Shown here: one piece after another, positions 1 to 8,344 of the stretch | How the letters are laid out: every line of letters begins with the position of its first letter | Numbering within the stretch: position 1 is the stretch's first letter | Source of the DNA: CAYWWY01 sp964462525 | GTDB lineage: Bacteria > Thermotogota > Thermotogae > MWEM01 | DNA: 64,000 nucleotides | NCBI GenBank assembly: GCA_964462525.1 | Contig: CAYWWY010000006.1 | Span: 1 to 64,000 of the forward strand | Direction: 5' to 3' | Notes under the pieces: generated by a model | What the model was told of the DNA's origin: nothing | Seen by the model: only the letters and a program-made list of their open reading frames with translations | Database searches by the model: none | Position numbers and translations under genes: made by a program

Positions 1-59
1 AATAAATCGTTCACCCATGAAACGGTCAAGGTAAGTTGACTTAAAAAAGGAGCAGAAAG

Positions 60-605
60 ATGAAAGCGCTAGTTGTCCTTTACGATGGTTTTGCAGAGTT
101 TGAGTATGAAATCCCAGCTCTTGCGTTCTATGACTTCGATATCGCTTTTGATGTTGTGGGTCTGGAAAGCCCGTCAGTGACAGGTATGATTGGATTACGA
201 GCTAACGTAAGTCAAACGCTCGATCAAGTGGATCCAAGTCTGTATTCCGCGTTGATTCTACCTGGAATCGAACCTTCCACTCGGGAGAAAGCAATGAATA
301 ATGAAACCCTGATGGCGCTGATCAGAAAATATGATCAGGCCAAAAAGATCATCGCTGCAGTTTGCGCTGCCCCTGTGTTGTTGGGGCAAGCGGGTATCCT
401 CAAAAATAGGCGGTTTTGCTCTGACGCCCGAGACCAACCAGCTTTTCAGGGAGCGGTACGTGTTGAAGGTCCTGTGGTCCGTGATGAGCATCTGATCACA
501 GGGTTGGGGTCTCGAATCTTCCATTTCACCGCCTTGTTGGTCGAAGCCTTGACGAGCCAGGAAAAAGCCAAAGAGTATAGACAATGGGCGGGAATATCAA
601 TTTAG
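60..605 (+). CDS. DJ-1/PfpI family protein
   Basis: This 181-residue protein has the length and layout of the DJ-1/PfpI superfamily (class I glutamine amidotransferase-like fold). The nucleophile-elbow cysteine is visible in AAVCAAP at Cys102, and an N-terminal acidic cluster (GFAEFEYE, residues 10-17) sits where DJ-1 proteins carry the Glu that contacts the Cys. Members act as glyoxalases/deglycases, chaperones or peptidases, and the sequence does not decide between them. There is no signal peptide, so it is cytoplasmic. A good ribosome site (AAAAAAGGAG, about 8 bases upstream) supports the ATG. It appears monocistronic or is the last gene of something upstream of the window. Confidence 0.85.
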   Translation: MKALVVLYDGFAEFEYEIPALAFYDFDIAFDVVGLESPSVTGMIGLRANVSQTLDQVDPSLYSALILPGIEPSTREKAMNNETLMALIRKYDQAKKIIAAVCAAPVLLGQAGILKNRRFCSDARDQPAFQGAVRVEGPVVRDEHLITGLGSRIFHFTALLVEALTSQEKAKEYRQWAGISI

Positions 606-683
606 CCTTTGTTCGGGCAGTCATCTGGAATCGAGAATCGTTATCGAGGATCATGCCATATTCCCCGTGGCATCCAATCATTG

Positions 684-692
684 TGTTATAAT
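684..692 (+). promoter_or_regulatory. extended -10 element of the DUF2156 gene
   Basis: TGT-TATAAT lies about 27 bases before the ATG of the next gene, with the ribosome site GGGAGG in between. No good -35 hexamer is seen 17 bases upstream, as is usual for extended -10 promoters. Confidence 0.45.
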
Positions 693-718
693 CCTTCATA
701 AAATTACGGGAGGGAATT

Positions 719-1651
719 ATGGAATGGAACCCAATCACGATCGATGATCGATCGCTGTTCGAAGAACATCTCCAGGGAGCTCAGGGGTTTGGTATTTCAG
801 ATCTAATGTTTACCAACCTCTATCTATGGAGGAACGCAAAACAGCTACGATTCGATATTTTCAAGGATTATCTTCTTGTCGGCAGCTTTATCGATCCCCA
901 TCATCCGGTGTTTTTTATGCCATTGATGAAGATGGATCATCAATCTGCGGGGTTCGATTCGGTTCTTTCTCCCTTTTTTGCCACATATAAGACCTTCCAG
1001 TTCACCTCTCTTCCTAAGGATGTTGCAGAACGCTTCATCTCGCTATTTCCACCGGGTACTGAGATGCGAGCGAATCCGGATCGGTTCGATTATGTGTATC
1101 GGACCTCCGACCTAATTCGTTTGGAAGGGAAGAAGTACCATGCCAAAAAGAACTGGGTTCATCAATTTCAAAAGAAGTATTCCTGGTCTTTTCTTCCATT
1201 AACTCAGGAAAGAATCCCTCAGGTCATTGAAACCCAACATGCGTGGTGCAAGCAACATCAATGTCAATTGCATGCTTCTCTGGATGCTGAGTACAAAGGA
1301 ATTTTGGAAATCTTGGAACACAAAGAACAGTTGGGCTGGGTTGGTGGGTTGATTGAAGTAGAAGGAAAGGTTGTAGCTTATTCTATTGGAGAGCTTCTAA
1401 ACGAAGAGATGGTTGTGATCCACGTGGAAAAGGCGAGTCCGGAATACAACGGGGCATATCAGATGATCAATCAGCAGTTCCTTATGCATTGCTGGAACGA
1501 TGTTCCATTTGTTAACCGCGAAGAAGATCTAGGCCTTGAAGGCTTGCGGAGAGCCAAGAAATCCTACCATCCCGCGTATATGGTCGAAAAGTATTCGATT
1601 GTCTACCCAAGAACATCTGAAGATCATCCTTCCAGCATCCGGTTCGGCTAA
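719..1651 (+). CDS. DUF2156 (phosphatidylglycerol lysyltransferase C-terminal-like) protein
   Basis: The 310-residue protein matches the DUF2156 layout. The N-terminal part holds the FTNLYLWRNAK and FKDYLLVGS region typical of the family; the C-terminal half looks like a GNAT acyltransferase fold (GLIEVEGKVVAYSIGELL, then HVEKASPEYNGAYQMINQQF). The family is related to the catalytic domain of MprF, which moves aminoacyl groups from tRNA to lipids, but soluble members like this one have no proven substrate. No membrane segment is seen. The start follows GGGAGGGAATT. A shortened, internally deleted copy of this gene lies at about 3717-3877, on the far side of the ATPase gene. Confidence 0.75.
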   Translation: MEWNPITIDDRSLFEEHLQGAQGFGISDLMFTNLYLWRNAKQLRFDIFKDYLLVGSFIDPHHPVFFMPLMKMDHQSAGFDSVLSPFFATYKTFQFTSLPKDVAERFISLFPPGTEMRANPDRFDYVYRTSDLIRLEGKKYHAKKNWVHQFQKKYSWSFLPLTQERIPQVIETQHAWCKQHQCQLHASLDAEYKGILEILEHKEQLGWVGGLIEVEGKVVAYSIGELLNEEMVVIHVEKASPEYNGAYQMINQQFLMHCWNDVPFVNREEDLGLEGLRRAKKSYHPAYMVEKYSIVYPRTSEDHPSSIRFG

Positions 1652-2110
1652 ATCTGTTGTATCGATTATCCCATCCTCCTGAGTTGCATAACTCCAAACT
1701 CCGTCGACATCACCCCATGATTGCCGTGGAACTTCATAAAATGAGTAGATGCGAGATTGCATTCGAGCTGTTCCGCATAGATGTTCGACAAGGTCTCTTG
1801 GCCATGGAAAGCATATAGATCCGTGGGGTGTTCTCAACGAGCCCGATTCCTGTTTACACCCATGAGGAGATGAAGGCATTCCTTTTTTGCAGTCGCAAGA
1901 AACGTTCAAAGGCTTGGATCGATCGGATCATGATTGGAGAAATCGCGCCACCCCCCATAGAATAATCCTCTGTCTCCAGAGGGCTCTCTAAGTGATTTTT
2001 GTCAGTATGGTTTCGCTTACGCTTATAATCCAAGTTCCAAGCTTCGGTCAATTGATCCTTTCTCGATTTTCGACGGTTTTGGGTGGCAAGTAGTACAAGC
2101 AGTATGCGTG
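1652..2110. other. intergenic stretch with a possible gene remnant on the minus strand
   Basis: About 460 bases with no convincing intact gene. On the minus strand, 1860-1640 reads openly for about 70 codons with protein-like composition (segments such as FYEVPRQSWGDVDGVW). It has no supported start, and its 3' end runs into the antisense of the DUF2156 gene. It could be a decayed gene; no family is recognised. The rest is AT-richer and leads into the promoter of the next gene. Confidence 0.25.
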
Positions 2111-2119
2111 TGGTATAAT
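2111..2119 (+). promoter_or_regulatory. extended -10 element of the ATPase gene
   Basis: TGG-TATAAT lies 54 bases before the ATG at 2173. A -35 hexamer is not recognisable. Two direct repeats follow it directly (see 2130-2153). Confidence 0.45.
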
Positions 2120-2129
2120 ATTTCTGGTG

Positions 2130-2153
2130 GTAATATACCGACGAGTAATATAC
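2130..2153 (+). repeat. two direct copies of GTAATATAC between promoter and start
   Basis: GTAATATAC occurs at 2130-2138 and 2145-2153, a 15-base period, immediately downstream of the -10 element. The placement would suit a repressor site; no regulator is identified. Confidence 0.3.
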
Positions 2154-2172
2154 TGAAGAATATGGAGTGGTT

Positions 2173-3525
2173 ATGACCTTTATAAACCGAGAAAAGGAAT
2201 TGGCATTCTTTGATTCACTCAAAAAACATAACGAAAAAAAACTGGTTGTCTTGTACGGTCGCAGAAGAATCGGGAAAACCACGCTCATGAAAAAGGTGAT
2301 GGAGAACGAACCCGGGGTCTTCTACTATTTCATCGAGGTTCAACGGGAAGAAACGCTATTGCGTGATTGGAGCCTGAGGATCTCAAAAGGGGTGTATCAA
2401 AACTGGTATGATCTCTTTTCGGCGCTTTTCTCCAAATATATCTTTGTGATCCTCGATGAGTTTCAACACCTATGGCAGATCTATCCTGGGATCTATTCAT
2501 CCCTTCAGCATGCCTGGGACGACTGTACCCGTCCGTGCATGCTCATCGTTCTGGGTTCCTATGTGGGGATGATGAAGCGATTGTTCCAGGATGAAAAGCT
2601 TCCTTTGTTTGGCAGAAACGATCATATGATCAACCTTCAACCCTTCCCTTTGAAAGACGCCCTGGAATTTCTGAGGAAATCCGGGTACTCTTTGGAAGAA
2701 TCGCTTGAGGTGTTCTTTCTCGTAGGAGGCATTCCGAAATACCTGTTGGGTTTTCAGGAGTATGCTCCTTTGAAACAAAAACTCTATGCGCTTTTTCTCG
2801 ATACCTTTTCACCTTTCCGGGAAGAAACGAAAAACCTGTTGATTCAGGAGTTCGGGAGTGCACATCGTTCCTACGCATCGTTGCTAGGGGCGATTGCCGG
2901 CGGGAGACGCTCTTTGTCAGAAATTCAGTCTTTGTCCGGTATACCCGCCACATCCATACCCAAATACCTACTGGAGTTGGAACAAGAATATGCGATGGTG
3001 CATCGTTCTTCCTCCATTCTCCCCAAGAAACAAAGAGAGCAGAAGTATCAGATCGCAGATCCCTTATACCATTTCCATTTTCATTTTCTGGATCAGTTTC
3101 GATCGGAATTCGCATTTGATTCTTCGGCAGCGTATGAAAGAGCATTTCCACTTCTTTCCAACATCTTTGGCATACGGTGGGAAGAGGTTTGTATGCAATG
3201 GATGCGAGAACACCCGGACGATCTTCCTTTCACTCCCACTTCCATGGGAAGGAGCTGGGGAAGCATTCCCGGTAGAAAAGGAGAAAGTTTTGAAATTGAT
3301 GTGATTGCCATGGATGAAGCGCATATCCTTTTCGGAGAATGCAAATGGACACAGAAGAAAATGGGTATCCATGACCTCGACCGTCTCCGCGAGAAAGCAT
3401 CCCGATTGTCATTCCACCAGGAGAAAAAACGCTTCGTCCTGTTCTCGAAAACTGGCTTCCATCCGGAACTGGAAAAGCTTCAAAGTGACTCTATCTTACT
3501 GTTAGCCCCCGGGTCCATGTTTTGA
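2173..3525 (+). CDS. AAA-type ATPase with DUF234-like C-terminal nuclease domain
   Basis: A 450-residue protein of the ATPase_2/DUF234 type, a family common in archaea and thermophilic bacteria and often scattered by transfer. Walker A is GRRRIGKTT (residues 29-37) and Walker B is FVILDEF with Asp95-Glu96. A winged-helix-like middle (SLSEIQSLSGIPATSIPKYL) follows. The C-terminal region has a PD-(D/E)xK-like pattern (FEIDVIA...FGECK), as expected for DUF234. Role unknown; DNA-related or defence functions have been suggested for relatives. I chose ATG 2173 because GGAG lies 5 bases upstream; a GTG two codons earlier is also open. It sits between the full DUF2156 gene and its truncated copy. Confidence 0.8.
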   Translation: MTFINREKELAFFDSLKKHNEKKLVVLYGRRRIGKTTLMKKVMENEPGVFYYFIEVQREETLLRDWSLRISKGVYQNWYDLFSALFSKYIFVILDEFQHLWQIYPGIYSSLQHAWDDCTRPCMLIVLGSYVGMMKRLFQDEKLPLFGRNDHMINLQPFPLKDALEFLRKSGYSLEESLEVFFLVGGIPKYLLGFQEYAPLKQKLYALFLDTFSPFREETKNLLIQEFGSAHRSYASLLGAIAGGRRSLSEIQSLSGIPATSIPKYLLELEQEYAMVHRSSSILPKKQREQKYQIADPLYHFHFHFLDQFRSEFAFDSSAAYERAFPLLSNIFGIRWEEVCMQWMREHPDDLPFTPTSMGRSWGSIPGRKGESFEIDVIAMDEAHILFGECKWTQKKMGIHDLDRLREKASRLSFHQEKKRFVLFSKTGFHPELEKLQSDSILLLAPGSMF

Positions 3526-3716
3526 CTTCTTCATCTTTTGATGTGTGTTTGGCTCGTGGACTTATGATCATTATGCTCTCGCGAAATCCTTTTGACCAAA
3601 TGCACACATGAGTATGCCAGGCGTACGCAGTAACATGATCACTCGCTGCCTCCTTCGATTCCCTTCAACACCTTCCGACCCTTTTCAGTTAGCCTGTATT
3701 TTTGGTTGCTGCTGCA
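3526..3716. other. intergenic stretch, nothing recognised
   Basis: No gene, RNA or clear regulatory signal is seen between the ATPase stop and the DUF2156 remnant. Confidence 0.4.
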
Positions 3717-3877
3717 AGGATGGTGCCGAAGGATTGATCTCCATGTTCCCTTCGGGCACTGAGACGCGCGCGAATCCTGATCGGTTCGATTCTGTGTATC
3801 ATACATCCGACCTTCCCGCGTATATGGTCGAAAAGTATTCGATTGTCTATACGGGAACCCCTGAAGATCCTCCCTAA
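3717..3877 (+). pseudogene. internally deleted remnant of the DUF2156 gene
   Basis: This stretch reads FPSGTETRANPDRFD...YHTSDL and then directly PAYMVEKYSIVY. The same two segments are about 150 residues apart in the intact gene at 719-1651 (around bases 1016-1111 and 1571-1640). The nucleotide match is close in both blocks, so it is a fairly recent duplicate that lost about 455 bases in frame. It has no N-terminal part and no ribosome site, so it is unlikely to be functional. Confidence 0.75.
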
Positions 3878-4045
3878 AAGCGGAAGAATTCCGGAATCGA
3901 TTGAAGAATCTGCGGAAAGAGCCTTTGATTCTCCTTGCGGTTATCCTTGTTTTTGCTCTGCTCTTTCTGTCGGTTTTTTACAATCCATAGCAGAGGGTTT
4001 TTTGGTACAATCTCCTGCATGTTTTGGGAGAAAGGGGAGAAATGG
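3878..4045. other. leader region of the ABC exporter genes
   Basis: Upstream of the ATPase start lies TGG-TACAAT near 4002-4010 as a possible extended -10, followed by GGGGAG before the ATG at 4046. Nothing else is recognised. Confidence 0.35.
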
Positions 4046-4828
4046 ATGAACCAACCGGCAATCGATCTTGAGGAAGTCAAGAAAACGTATGGAAAGGCGG
4101 TACAAGCGCTTCGCTGTATTTCTCTGAACGTAGATCCGGGGACAAAGGTATCTTTGTTGGGACCCAATGGCGCTGGGAAATCCACGCTCATTGGCGTAAT
4201 GACCGGGTTGATCCGCCCGGATCGAGGGAGGGTTCGTGTGTGTGGTGTAGATCCGATTATGGAATCCACTGCTCTGCAATCGCGATTGGGGGTGGTGTCC
4301 CAAACCAACGATTTGGATCCTTTGGCGACTGTGATGGACCATCTGGTCTTTCAAGGAAGGATTTTTGGGTTGTCCAGGAAAACAGCCCGGGGAAAGGCAG
4401 ACGAGTTGATCCATGCGTTTTCTCTTGAGGGAGAACGAGCCAAGAAAGCAAAGGCCTTGTCGGGAGGAAACCAGAGAAAACTTCATTGCGCGCTTGCGAT
4501 GGTTCATGATCCAGAGATCCTGTTTCTGGATGAACCCACCGTCGGTTTGGATCCCATTGGTCGGGCTCGTTTCTGGTCGACGATCGATTCGTATCAGAAC
4601 AGGACAGGGGCATCGATGATCCTCACAACCCAATATCTCGAAGAGGCGGACCGCCACACCGACCAAATGGTCTTGCTCATCGAAGGTCAGATCCATTATG
4701 AGGGCAAGATTTCCGCTTTCAAAACGAAAGTGCAGGCATCGCCGTGTAGCCTAGAGGATCGATATGTTGAATGGGTCCATGAGATGGAATCCCTTCAGGG
4801 CCCTATGAGGCGAGGTGATGCGCAATGA
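4046..4828 (+). CDS. ABC-2 type transporter, ATP-binding protein
   Basis: A 260-residue exporter-type ATPase. Walker A is GPNGAGKST, the signature region is LSGGNQRK, and Walker B is EILFLDEPTVGLDP. This set is typical of the DrrA/CcmA/NodI group that drives ABC-2 permeases exporting drugs, polysaccharides or lipids. I start at ATG 4046 (AGGGGAG upstream); an upstream in-frame extension is open but does not look like family sequence. It overlaps the permease gene by 4 bases (ATGA), so the two are translationally coupled. The substrate is unknown. Confidence 0.9.
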   Translation: MNQPAIDLEEVKKTYGKAVQALRCISLNVDPGTKVSLLGPNGAGKSTLIGVMTGLIRPDRGRVRVCGVDPIMESTALQSRLGVVSQTNDLDPLATVMDHLVFQGRIFGLSRKTARGKADELIHAFSLEGERAKKAKALSGGNQRKLHCALAMVHDPEILFLDEPTVGLDPIGRARFWSTIDSYQNRTGASMILTTQYLEEADRHTDQMVLLIEGQIHYEGKISAFKTKVQASPCSLEDRYVEWVHEMESLQGPMRRGDAQ

Positions 4829-5586
4829 GCATGGGCGCGCTGCTGCTCATTAAAAGAGCAATTCTCCAATTGATCCGCAATCCTTCCGCTCCCGTAAGCG
4901 GATTGGGCATGAGTCTTTTCTTTTTGATCGTGTACAACGAAGGAATCGGGGGGATCGGATTTCTCCCGGAATTTGGACAAGCGGGATACCTGGCCTTTCT
5001 CTTTCCACTTACAATCGCTTCTTTGGCCATGGGATCATCTTCAGCGGCTGCGTCCAGCCTCCAACGTGACCTTCAATCCGGATATTTTCGCAGGATCTAT
5101 CTCAGCCCTCTGAGAAGGTATGCCTTCGTTTTGGCGCCGCTGGTGGCGGATGGGGTTGGTACCCTTTCTATGACTTCAGTATTGGTTCTTGTCGGAGCGC
5201 TCATGGGGATACCGTTTCAAATGGGATTCCTTTCCGTCCTCGGGATTTTGCTTTTGTCCTTTCTGTGGGGAACAACCATCTCTGCGATGGCGGCGGGCGT
5301 CATGATCCGAAGCAAGAATCATCAGGGAGGTCAGATGGTCACGATGCTAGTCTTTCCCCTTCTATTCTTCAGCACGACCTTTACCCCAAAGGAACTAATC
5401 GGTTCCGAATGGTTTTTGAGGATCGCGCAATTCAATCCAGTCACCTACCTCTTCGAAGGCAGTCGGTTTCTTTTGGCAGGAACCGCCTCTGCAGAATATT
5501 TCTATCTGGCGTGTTTGATTCTTGTGATTAGCGCAAGCGCTGCAACGGGCTTTGCTTTGATGGGTTCAAAACGGATCTTGGCATAA
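4825..5586 (+). CDS. ABC-2 type transporter permease
   Basis: A 253-residue membrane protein with about six hydrophobic segments and the ABC-2 pattern. The late motif TFTPKELIGSEWFLRIAQFNPVTY matches the conserved C-terminal region of DrrB/NodJ-type permeases (P...lP.wl....nP.ty). It is the partner of the ATPase just upstream. The pair would export a hydrophobic or surface molecule; which one cannot be told from sequence. Confidence 0.88.
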   Translation: MSMGALLLIKRAILQLIRNPSAPVSGLGMSLFFLIVYNEGIGGIGFLPEFGQAGYLAFLFPLTIASLAMGSSSAAASSLQRDLQSGYFRRIYLSPLRRYAFVLAPLVADGVGTLSMTSVLVLVGALMGIPFQMGFLSVLGILLLSFLWGTTISAMAAGVMIRSKNHQGGQMVTMLVFPLLFFSTTFTPKELIGSEWFLRIAQFNPVTYLFEGSRFLLAGTASAEYFYLACLILVISASAATGFALMGSKRILA

Positions 5587-5606
5587 AAAAGGAAACCTGG
5601 TATAAT
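5578..5606 (+). promoter_or_regulatory. promoter of the AraC-type regulator
   Basis: TTGGCA (5578-5583) and TATAAT (5601-5606) are separated by 17 bases, with TGG before the -10. The -35 overlaps the end of the permease gene, so the regulator has its own promoter. Confidence 0.6.
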
Positions 5607-5635
5607 CATCCATCACGAATAACAGGTGGTCCATC

Positions 5636-6439
5636 ATGAACGAAGAGAGCAAGACCTACCGGCCTGCACACACGCTGCTGAAACCATACATCCATTGCTA
5701 TTGGACGCTCCGAGGATGCGCTTCAGAGCGTCCGTACTTGCTTCCGCCAGTTCCCTATTATGATTGTATCCTCAGTTTTGCTGAGGATACAAAGGCGCAT
5801 TACTCGAACCATTTGCAGTCTTCCGTTCAAGGGAGCTTTTTGGGAGGGATTCGGACTTCTCCGGTATTGCTGGCTGCCAATGGGAAGATCGAGTATTTGG
5901 CCATTCAGTTTTATCCCCATGCCTTGCGCCCTTTTTTGGACGATGATTGCGAGGGATTTCGAGATCGATTTATCCCAATCGCTTCAATTCCGGGGGCCTT
6001 TTCGCGCTGTCTGCGAAGCATCTCGGAAACAGAGGAATCTATGCCACAAAGGATTCAACGCGTTGAACAGTCCCTCGTTGAAATCTTGGAACAAAAGAAC
6101 CGAAGCCTGTCTCCCCACTTGGATTACGCGATTCATCTCATGAAACAGGCCATAAGGATCCATCCGGTCGAGGATCTCTCTTTTAAAGTCAATCTATCAA
6201 CGCGGCAACTGCAGAGGGAGTTTCGGCGGTTTGTGGGGATCGGTCCCAAAAAGTATGCACGAATCCTTCGGTTTTACCGGTTTTTGATGGCGCTCCAAAG
6301 TTATTCATCCTCATTCAACCTTGCAACCCTTGCGGACCGCTTGGGATACTACGATCAAGCGCATTGCATCCACGAGTGCAAAGAGCTTTCGGGGCTCAGC
6401 CCTTCGGAGCTTATGGGTCTTCACTTATCTTCAAATTAA
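5636..6439 (+). CDS. AraC family transcriptional regulator
   Basis: A 267-residue protein. The N-terminal domain begins YRPAHTLLKPYIHCYWTLRG, the pattern of the AraC ligand domain called DUF6597. The C-terminal hundred residues hold two helix-turn-helix motifs (LSFKVNLSTRQLQREFRRFVGIGPKKYARILRF, then ATLADRLGYYDQAHCIHEC). It probably regulates nearby genes such as the ABC exporter. The effector is unknown. The ribosome site is AGGTGG. Confidence 0.85.
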   Translation: MNEESKTYRPAHTLLKPYIHCYWTLRGCASERPYLLPPVPYYDCILSFAEDTKAHYSNHLQSSVQGSFLGGIRTSPVLLAANGKIEYLAIQFYPHALRPFLDDDCEGFRDRFIPIASIPGAFSRCLRSISETEESMPQRIQRVEQSLVEILEQKNRSLSPHLDYAIHLMKQAIRIHPVEDLSFKVNLSTRQLQREFRRFVGIGPKKYARILRFYRFLMALQSYSSSFNLATLADRLGYYDQAHCIHECKELSGLSPSELMGLHLSSN

Positions 6440-6605
6440 ACCTATCTAGCCAAGAATCCTTTGAGAACAAAGATCGGGAAAAATTGAACAGAGATAAATA
6501 CTCTAAACCTCTTATATTGGGATATTCAAATGGGTAAAGGTACTCCTAGTTTTGTGGGCTGAGCATCAATATTGTATCGTTTTTCCTTTGATTTGAGCGT
6601 ATATA
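6440..6605. other. intergenic stretch upstream of the cas promoter
   Basis: AT-rich and without a recognisable gene or terminator. Confidence 0.4.
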
Positions 6606-6634
6606 TTGACATTTATTTCCCTTCATGGTAAACT
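6606..6634 (+). promoter_or_regulatory. promoter of the cas operon
   Basis: A consensus TTGACA (6606-6611) is followed after 17 bases by TAAACT (6629-6634), with TGG immediately before the -10. It stands about 170 bases upstream of cas3, leaving a long AT-rich leader. Confidence 0.65.
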
Positions 6635-6658
6635 AATGCTTATACTAAATAAAAAATA

Positions 6659-6723
6659 AGTATTACGGTAATAATAATTAGATATATGAAACATATGTAT
6701 TACAATAAAATAGATGTAATACT
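6659..6723 (+). repeat. related 8-base sites in the cas leader
   Basis: AGTATTAC (6659-6666) and TGTATTAC (6696-6703) face the inverted GTAATACT (6716-6723). Three copies of one element in the leader between promoter and cas3 look like binding sites for a regulator, or the arms of a leader stem. Confidence 0.4.
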
Positions 6724-6802
6724 CCGTTAAATTCTTTATCTTGGGATCTTCTATTCCCAATCCTGATCTTATGTGAGCAACTAATCACTTCGAGGAGGGA
6801 TC

Positions 6803-8344
6803 ATGAAAACCTCTAGTCCTCAAAATCACAAGTTTATTGCGCATCGCAGGCAGTTTGATGGAGCGATCCAATCGCTTGAAGATCATCTTTTAGGGACATC
6901 TCAGATCGCCGGTCAGTTTGCGGAAGATATTGGTCTTAGAGAATGTGGAGAACTGATGGGATTGCTTCATGATCTGGGAAAAGCCAGTCAAGAATTCCAA
7001 AACTATATTCGTTCGGGTACGGGATTGATCGATGAAGATGCGGATGAATACGTTGATGCTGAAAAAAAAAAAGGAAAGATCAACCATTCATCAGCTGGAG
7101 GTCAGTTCTTGGAAAGGCTCTTCTCCGATCATCGTGAAAGCAAACGTGATTACCTTACCGAACAGCTCTTAACGCTATGCGTATTATCCCATCACTCAGG
7201 GCTGATCGATTGTTTGGATGTGGAAGGGAATGACATATATCGAAAAAGATTGCAGAGAGATGAGGAAACAAGCCATTTTGAAGAATCATTGAGAAAAATG
7301 GATCGGTTTCTTGCCAAACAAAAGCCGCAGTTCATGAAAGAGATGAGTTCTCAAAAGCTCGAGAAAAAAATCCCGCATATTATTGAACCGGGAGATACTG
7401 AATCAACCGTTCAGTTCAAATTCGGATTGCTTGTCAAGTTTTTGTTTAGTTGTTTAGTCGATGCAGATCGAATTGATACAGCCAATTTTGAATCTCCTGA
7501 GAATGAAAGCTATCGTTCAGGTGGGATCCGTCAAAGCTGGGGATGCTTGACAGATAAGTTCGAGCAATACATAAGTACGCTAGAAACACGCAATTCCATT
7601 GACATAATCCGCAGAGACATATCCCAACGCTGCCTGGATTGCTCGCAGAATCCGAAAGCCCTTTACCAGCTCACGGTACCGACTGGTGGGGGAAAAACCC
7701 TTTCAAGCCTTCGTTTTGCCTTACATCACGCAGAAAAGCACAAGATGAACCGAATCATCTATATTATCCCCTATACCTCAATTATCGATCAAAATGCTCA
7801 AGTGGTACGATCCATATTGGAAGATGGCGAAGAACCTGGGACTGTAGTTTTAGAACATCACTCCAATCTGATGCCGGAAAAAGAGAATGCCAGGCAAAAG
7901 ATCATCTCGGAAAACTGGGATGCGCCGATTGTTTTTACAACAATGGTACAGTTTTTGGAGTGTCTTTTTGGCGCTGGGACTCGAAACATCAGAAGGATGC
8001 ATCAAATGGCAAATGCGGTCTTAATTTTCGATGAAATCCAGACGCTCCCCATACACTGTGTGCATCTTTTCAACCTAACCATACGGTTTCTCTGTCATTC
8101 ATGTGGTTCTACCGCTATACTATGCACAGCTACGCAACCGTTACTCGATCAGGTAAAACCACCGGAATGTTCTTTACCCATTGGAGAACGTCAGAAGATA
8201 ATCCCCAATCCCAAAGAACTCTATCAGCAGCTTAAGCGAACAAATCTCATCGACCACAGGAAAATTCCAGAGGGTTGGGATACTGAGGATATTGCTCAAC
8301 TGATCAAGGATGAACAAAAAAAACCGGCAGTGTGCTTATCATAA
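6803..8344 (+). CDS. cas3: CRISPR nuclease-helicase Cas3, N-terminal part (frameshifted)
   Basis: The first 513 codons of Cas3, the enzyme Cascade recruits to nick and degrade target DNA. The HD nuclease domain shows GLLHDLGKA and a downstream LSHHSGL. The helicase part shows Walker A TGGGKT and the DEIQ box typical of Cas3. The frame stops at 8344 right after an eight-A tract; the missing helicase C-half continues in the -1 frame from about 8324. ATG 6803 follows GAGGAGGG. Either a base was lost in the tract, the assembly is wrong, or a programmed -1 shift joins the halves. Confidence 0.92.
   Translation: MKTSSPQNHKFIAHRRQFDGAIQSLEDHLLGTSQIAGQFAEDIGLRECGELMGLLHDLGKASQEFQNYIRSGTGLIDEDADEYVDAEKKKGKINHSSAGGQFLERLFSDHRESKRDYLTEQLLTLCVLSHHSGLIDCLDVEGNDIYRKRLQRDEETSHFEESLRKMDRFLAKQKPQFMKEMSSQKLEKKIPHIIEPGDTESTVQFKFGLLVKFLFSCLVDADRIDTANFESPENESYRSGGIRQSWGCLTDKFEQYISTLETRNSIDIIRRDISQRCLDCSQNPKALYQLTVPTGGGKTLSSLRFALHHAEKHKMNRIIYIIPYTSIIDQNAQVVRSILEDGEEPGTVVLEHHSNLMPEKENARQKIISENWDAPIVFTTMVQFLECLFGAGTRNIRRMHQMANAVLIFDEIQTLPIHCVHLFNLTIRFLCHSCGSTAILCTATQPLLDQVKPPECSLPIGERQKIIPNPKELYQQLKRTNLIDHRKIPEGWDTEDIAQLIKDEQKKPAVCLS
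8317..8323 (+). other. slippery heptamer A AAA AAA at the cas3 frame break
   Basis: In the zero frame the codons read CAA AAA AAA CCG, so the heptamer matches the X XXY YYZ rule for -1 slippage. A -1 shift yields EQKK-TGSVLIITNT, joining the two Cas3 halves smoothly. The zero frame ends seven codons further on. Confidence 0.6.

Noticed and set aside
3608..3877. An 89-codon frame containing DUF2156-like segments, as an active gene
   Set aside because: Only two separated fragments of the family are present, joined by a deletion; the first 30 codons are unrelated and no ribosome site is seen.
3941..4696. A 251-codon minus-strand frame
   Set aside because: Antisense to the ABC ATPase with all its motifs on the plus strand.
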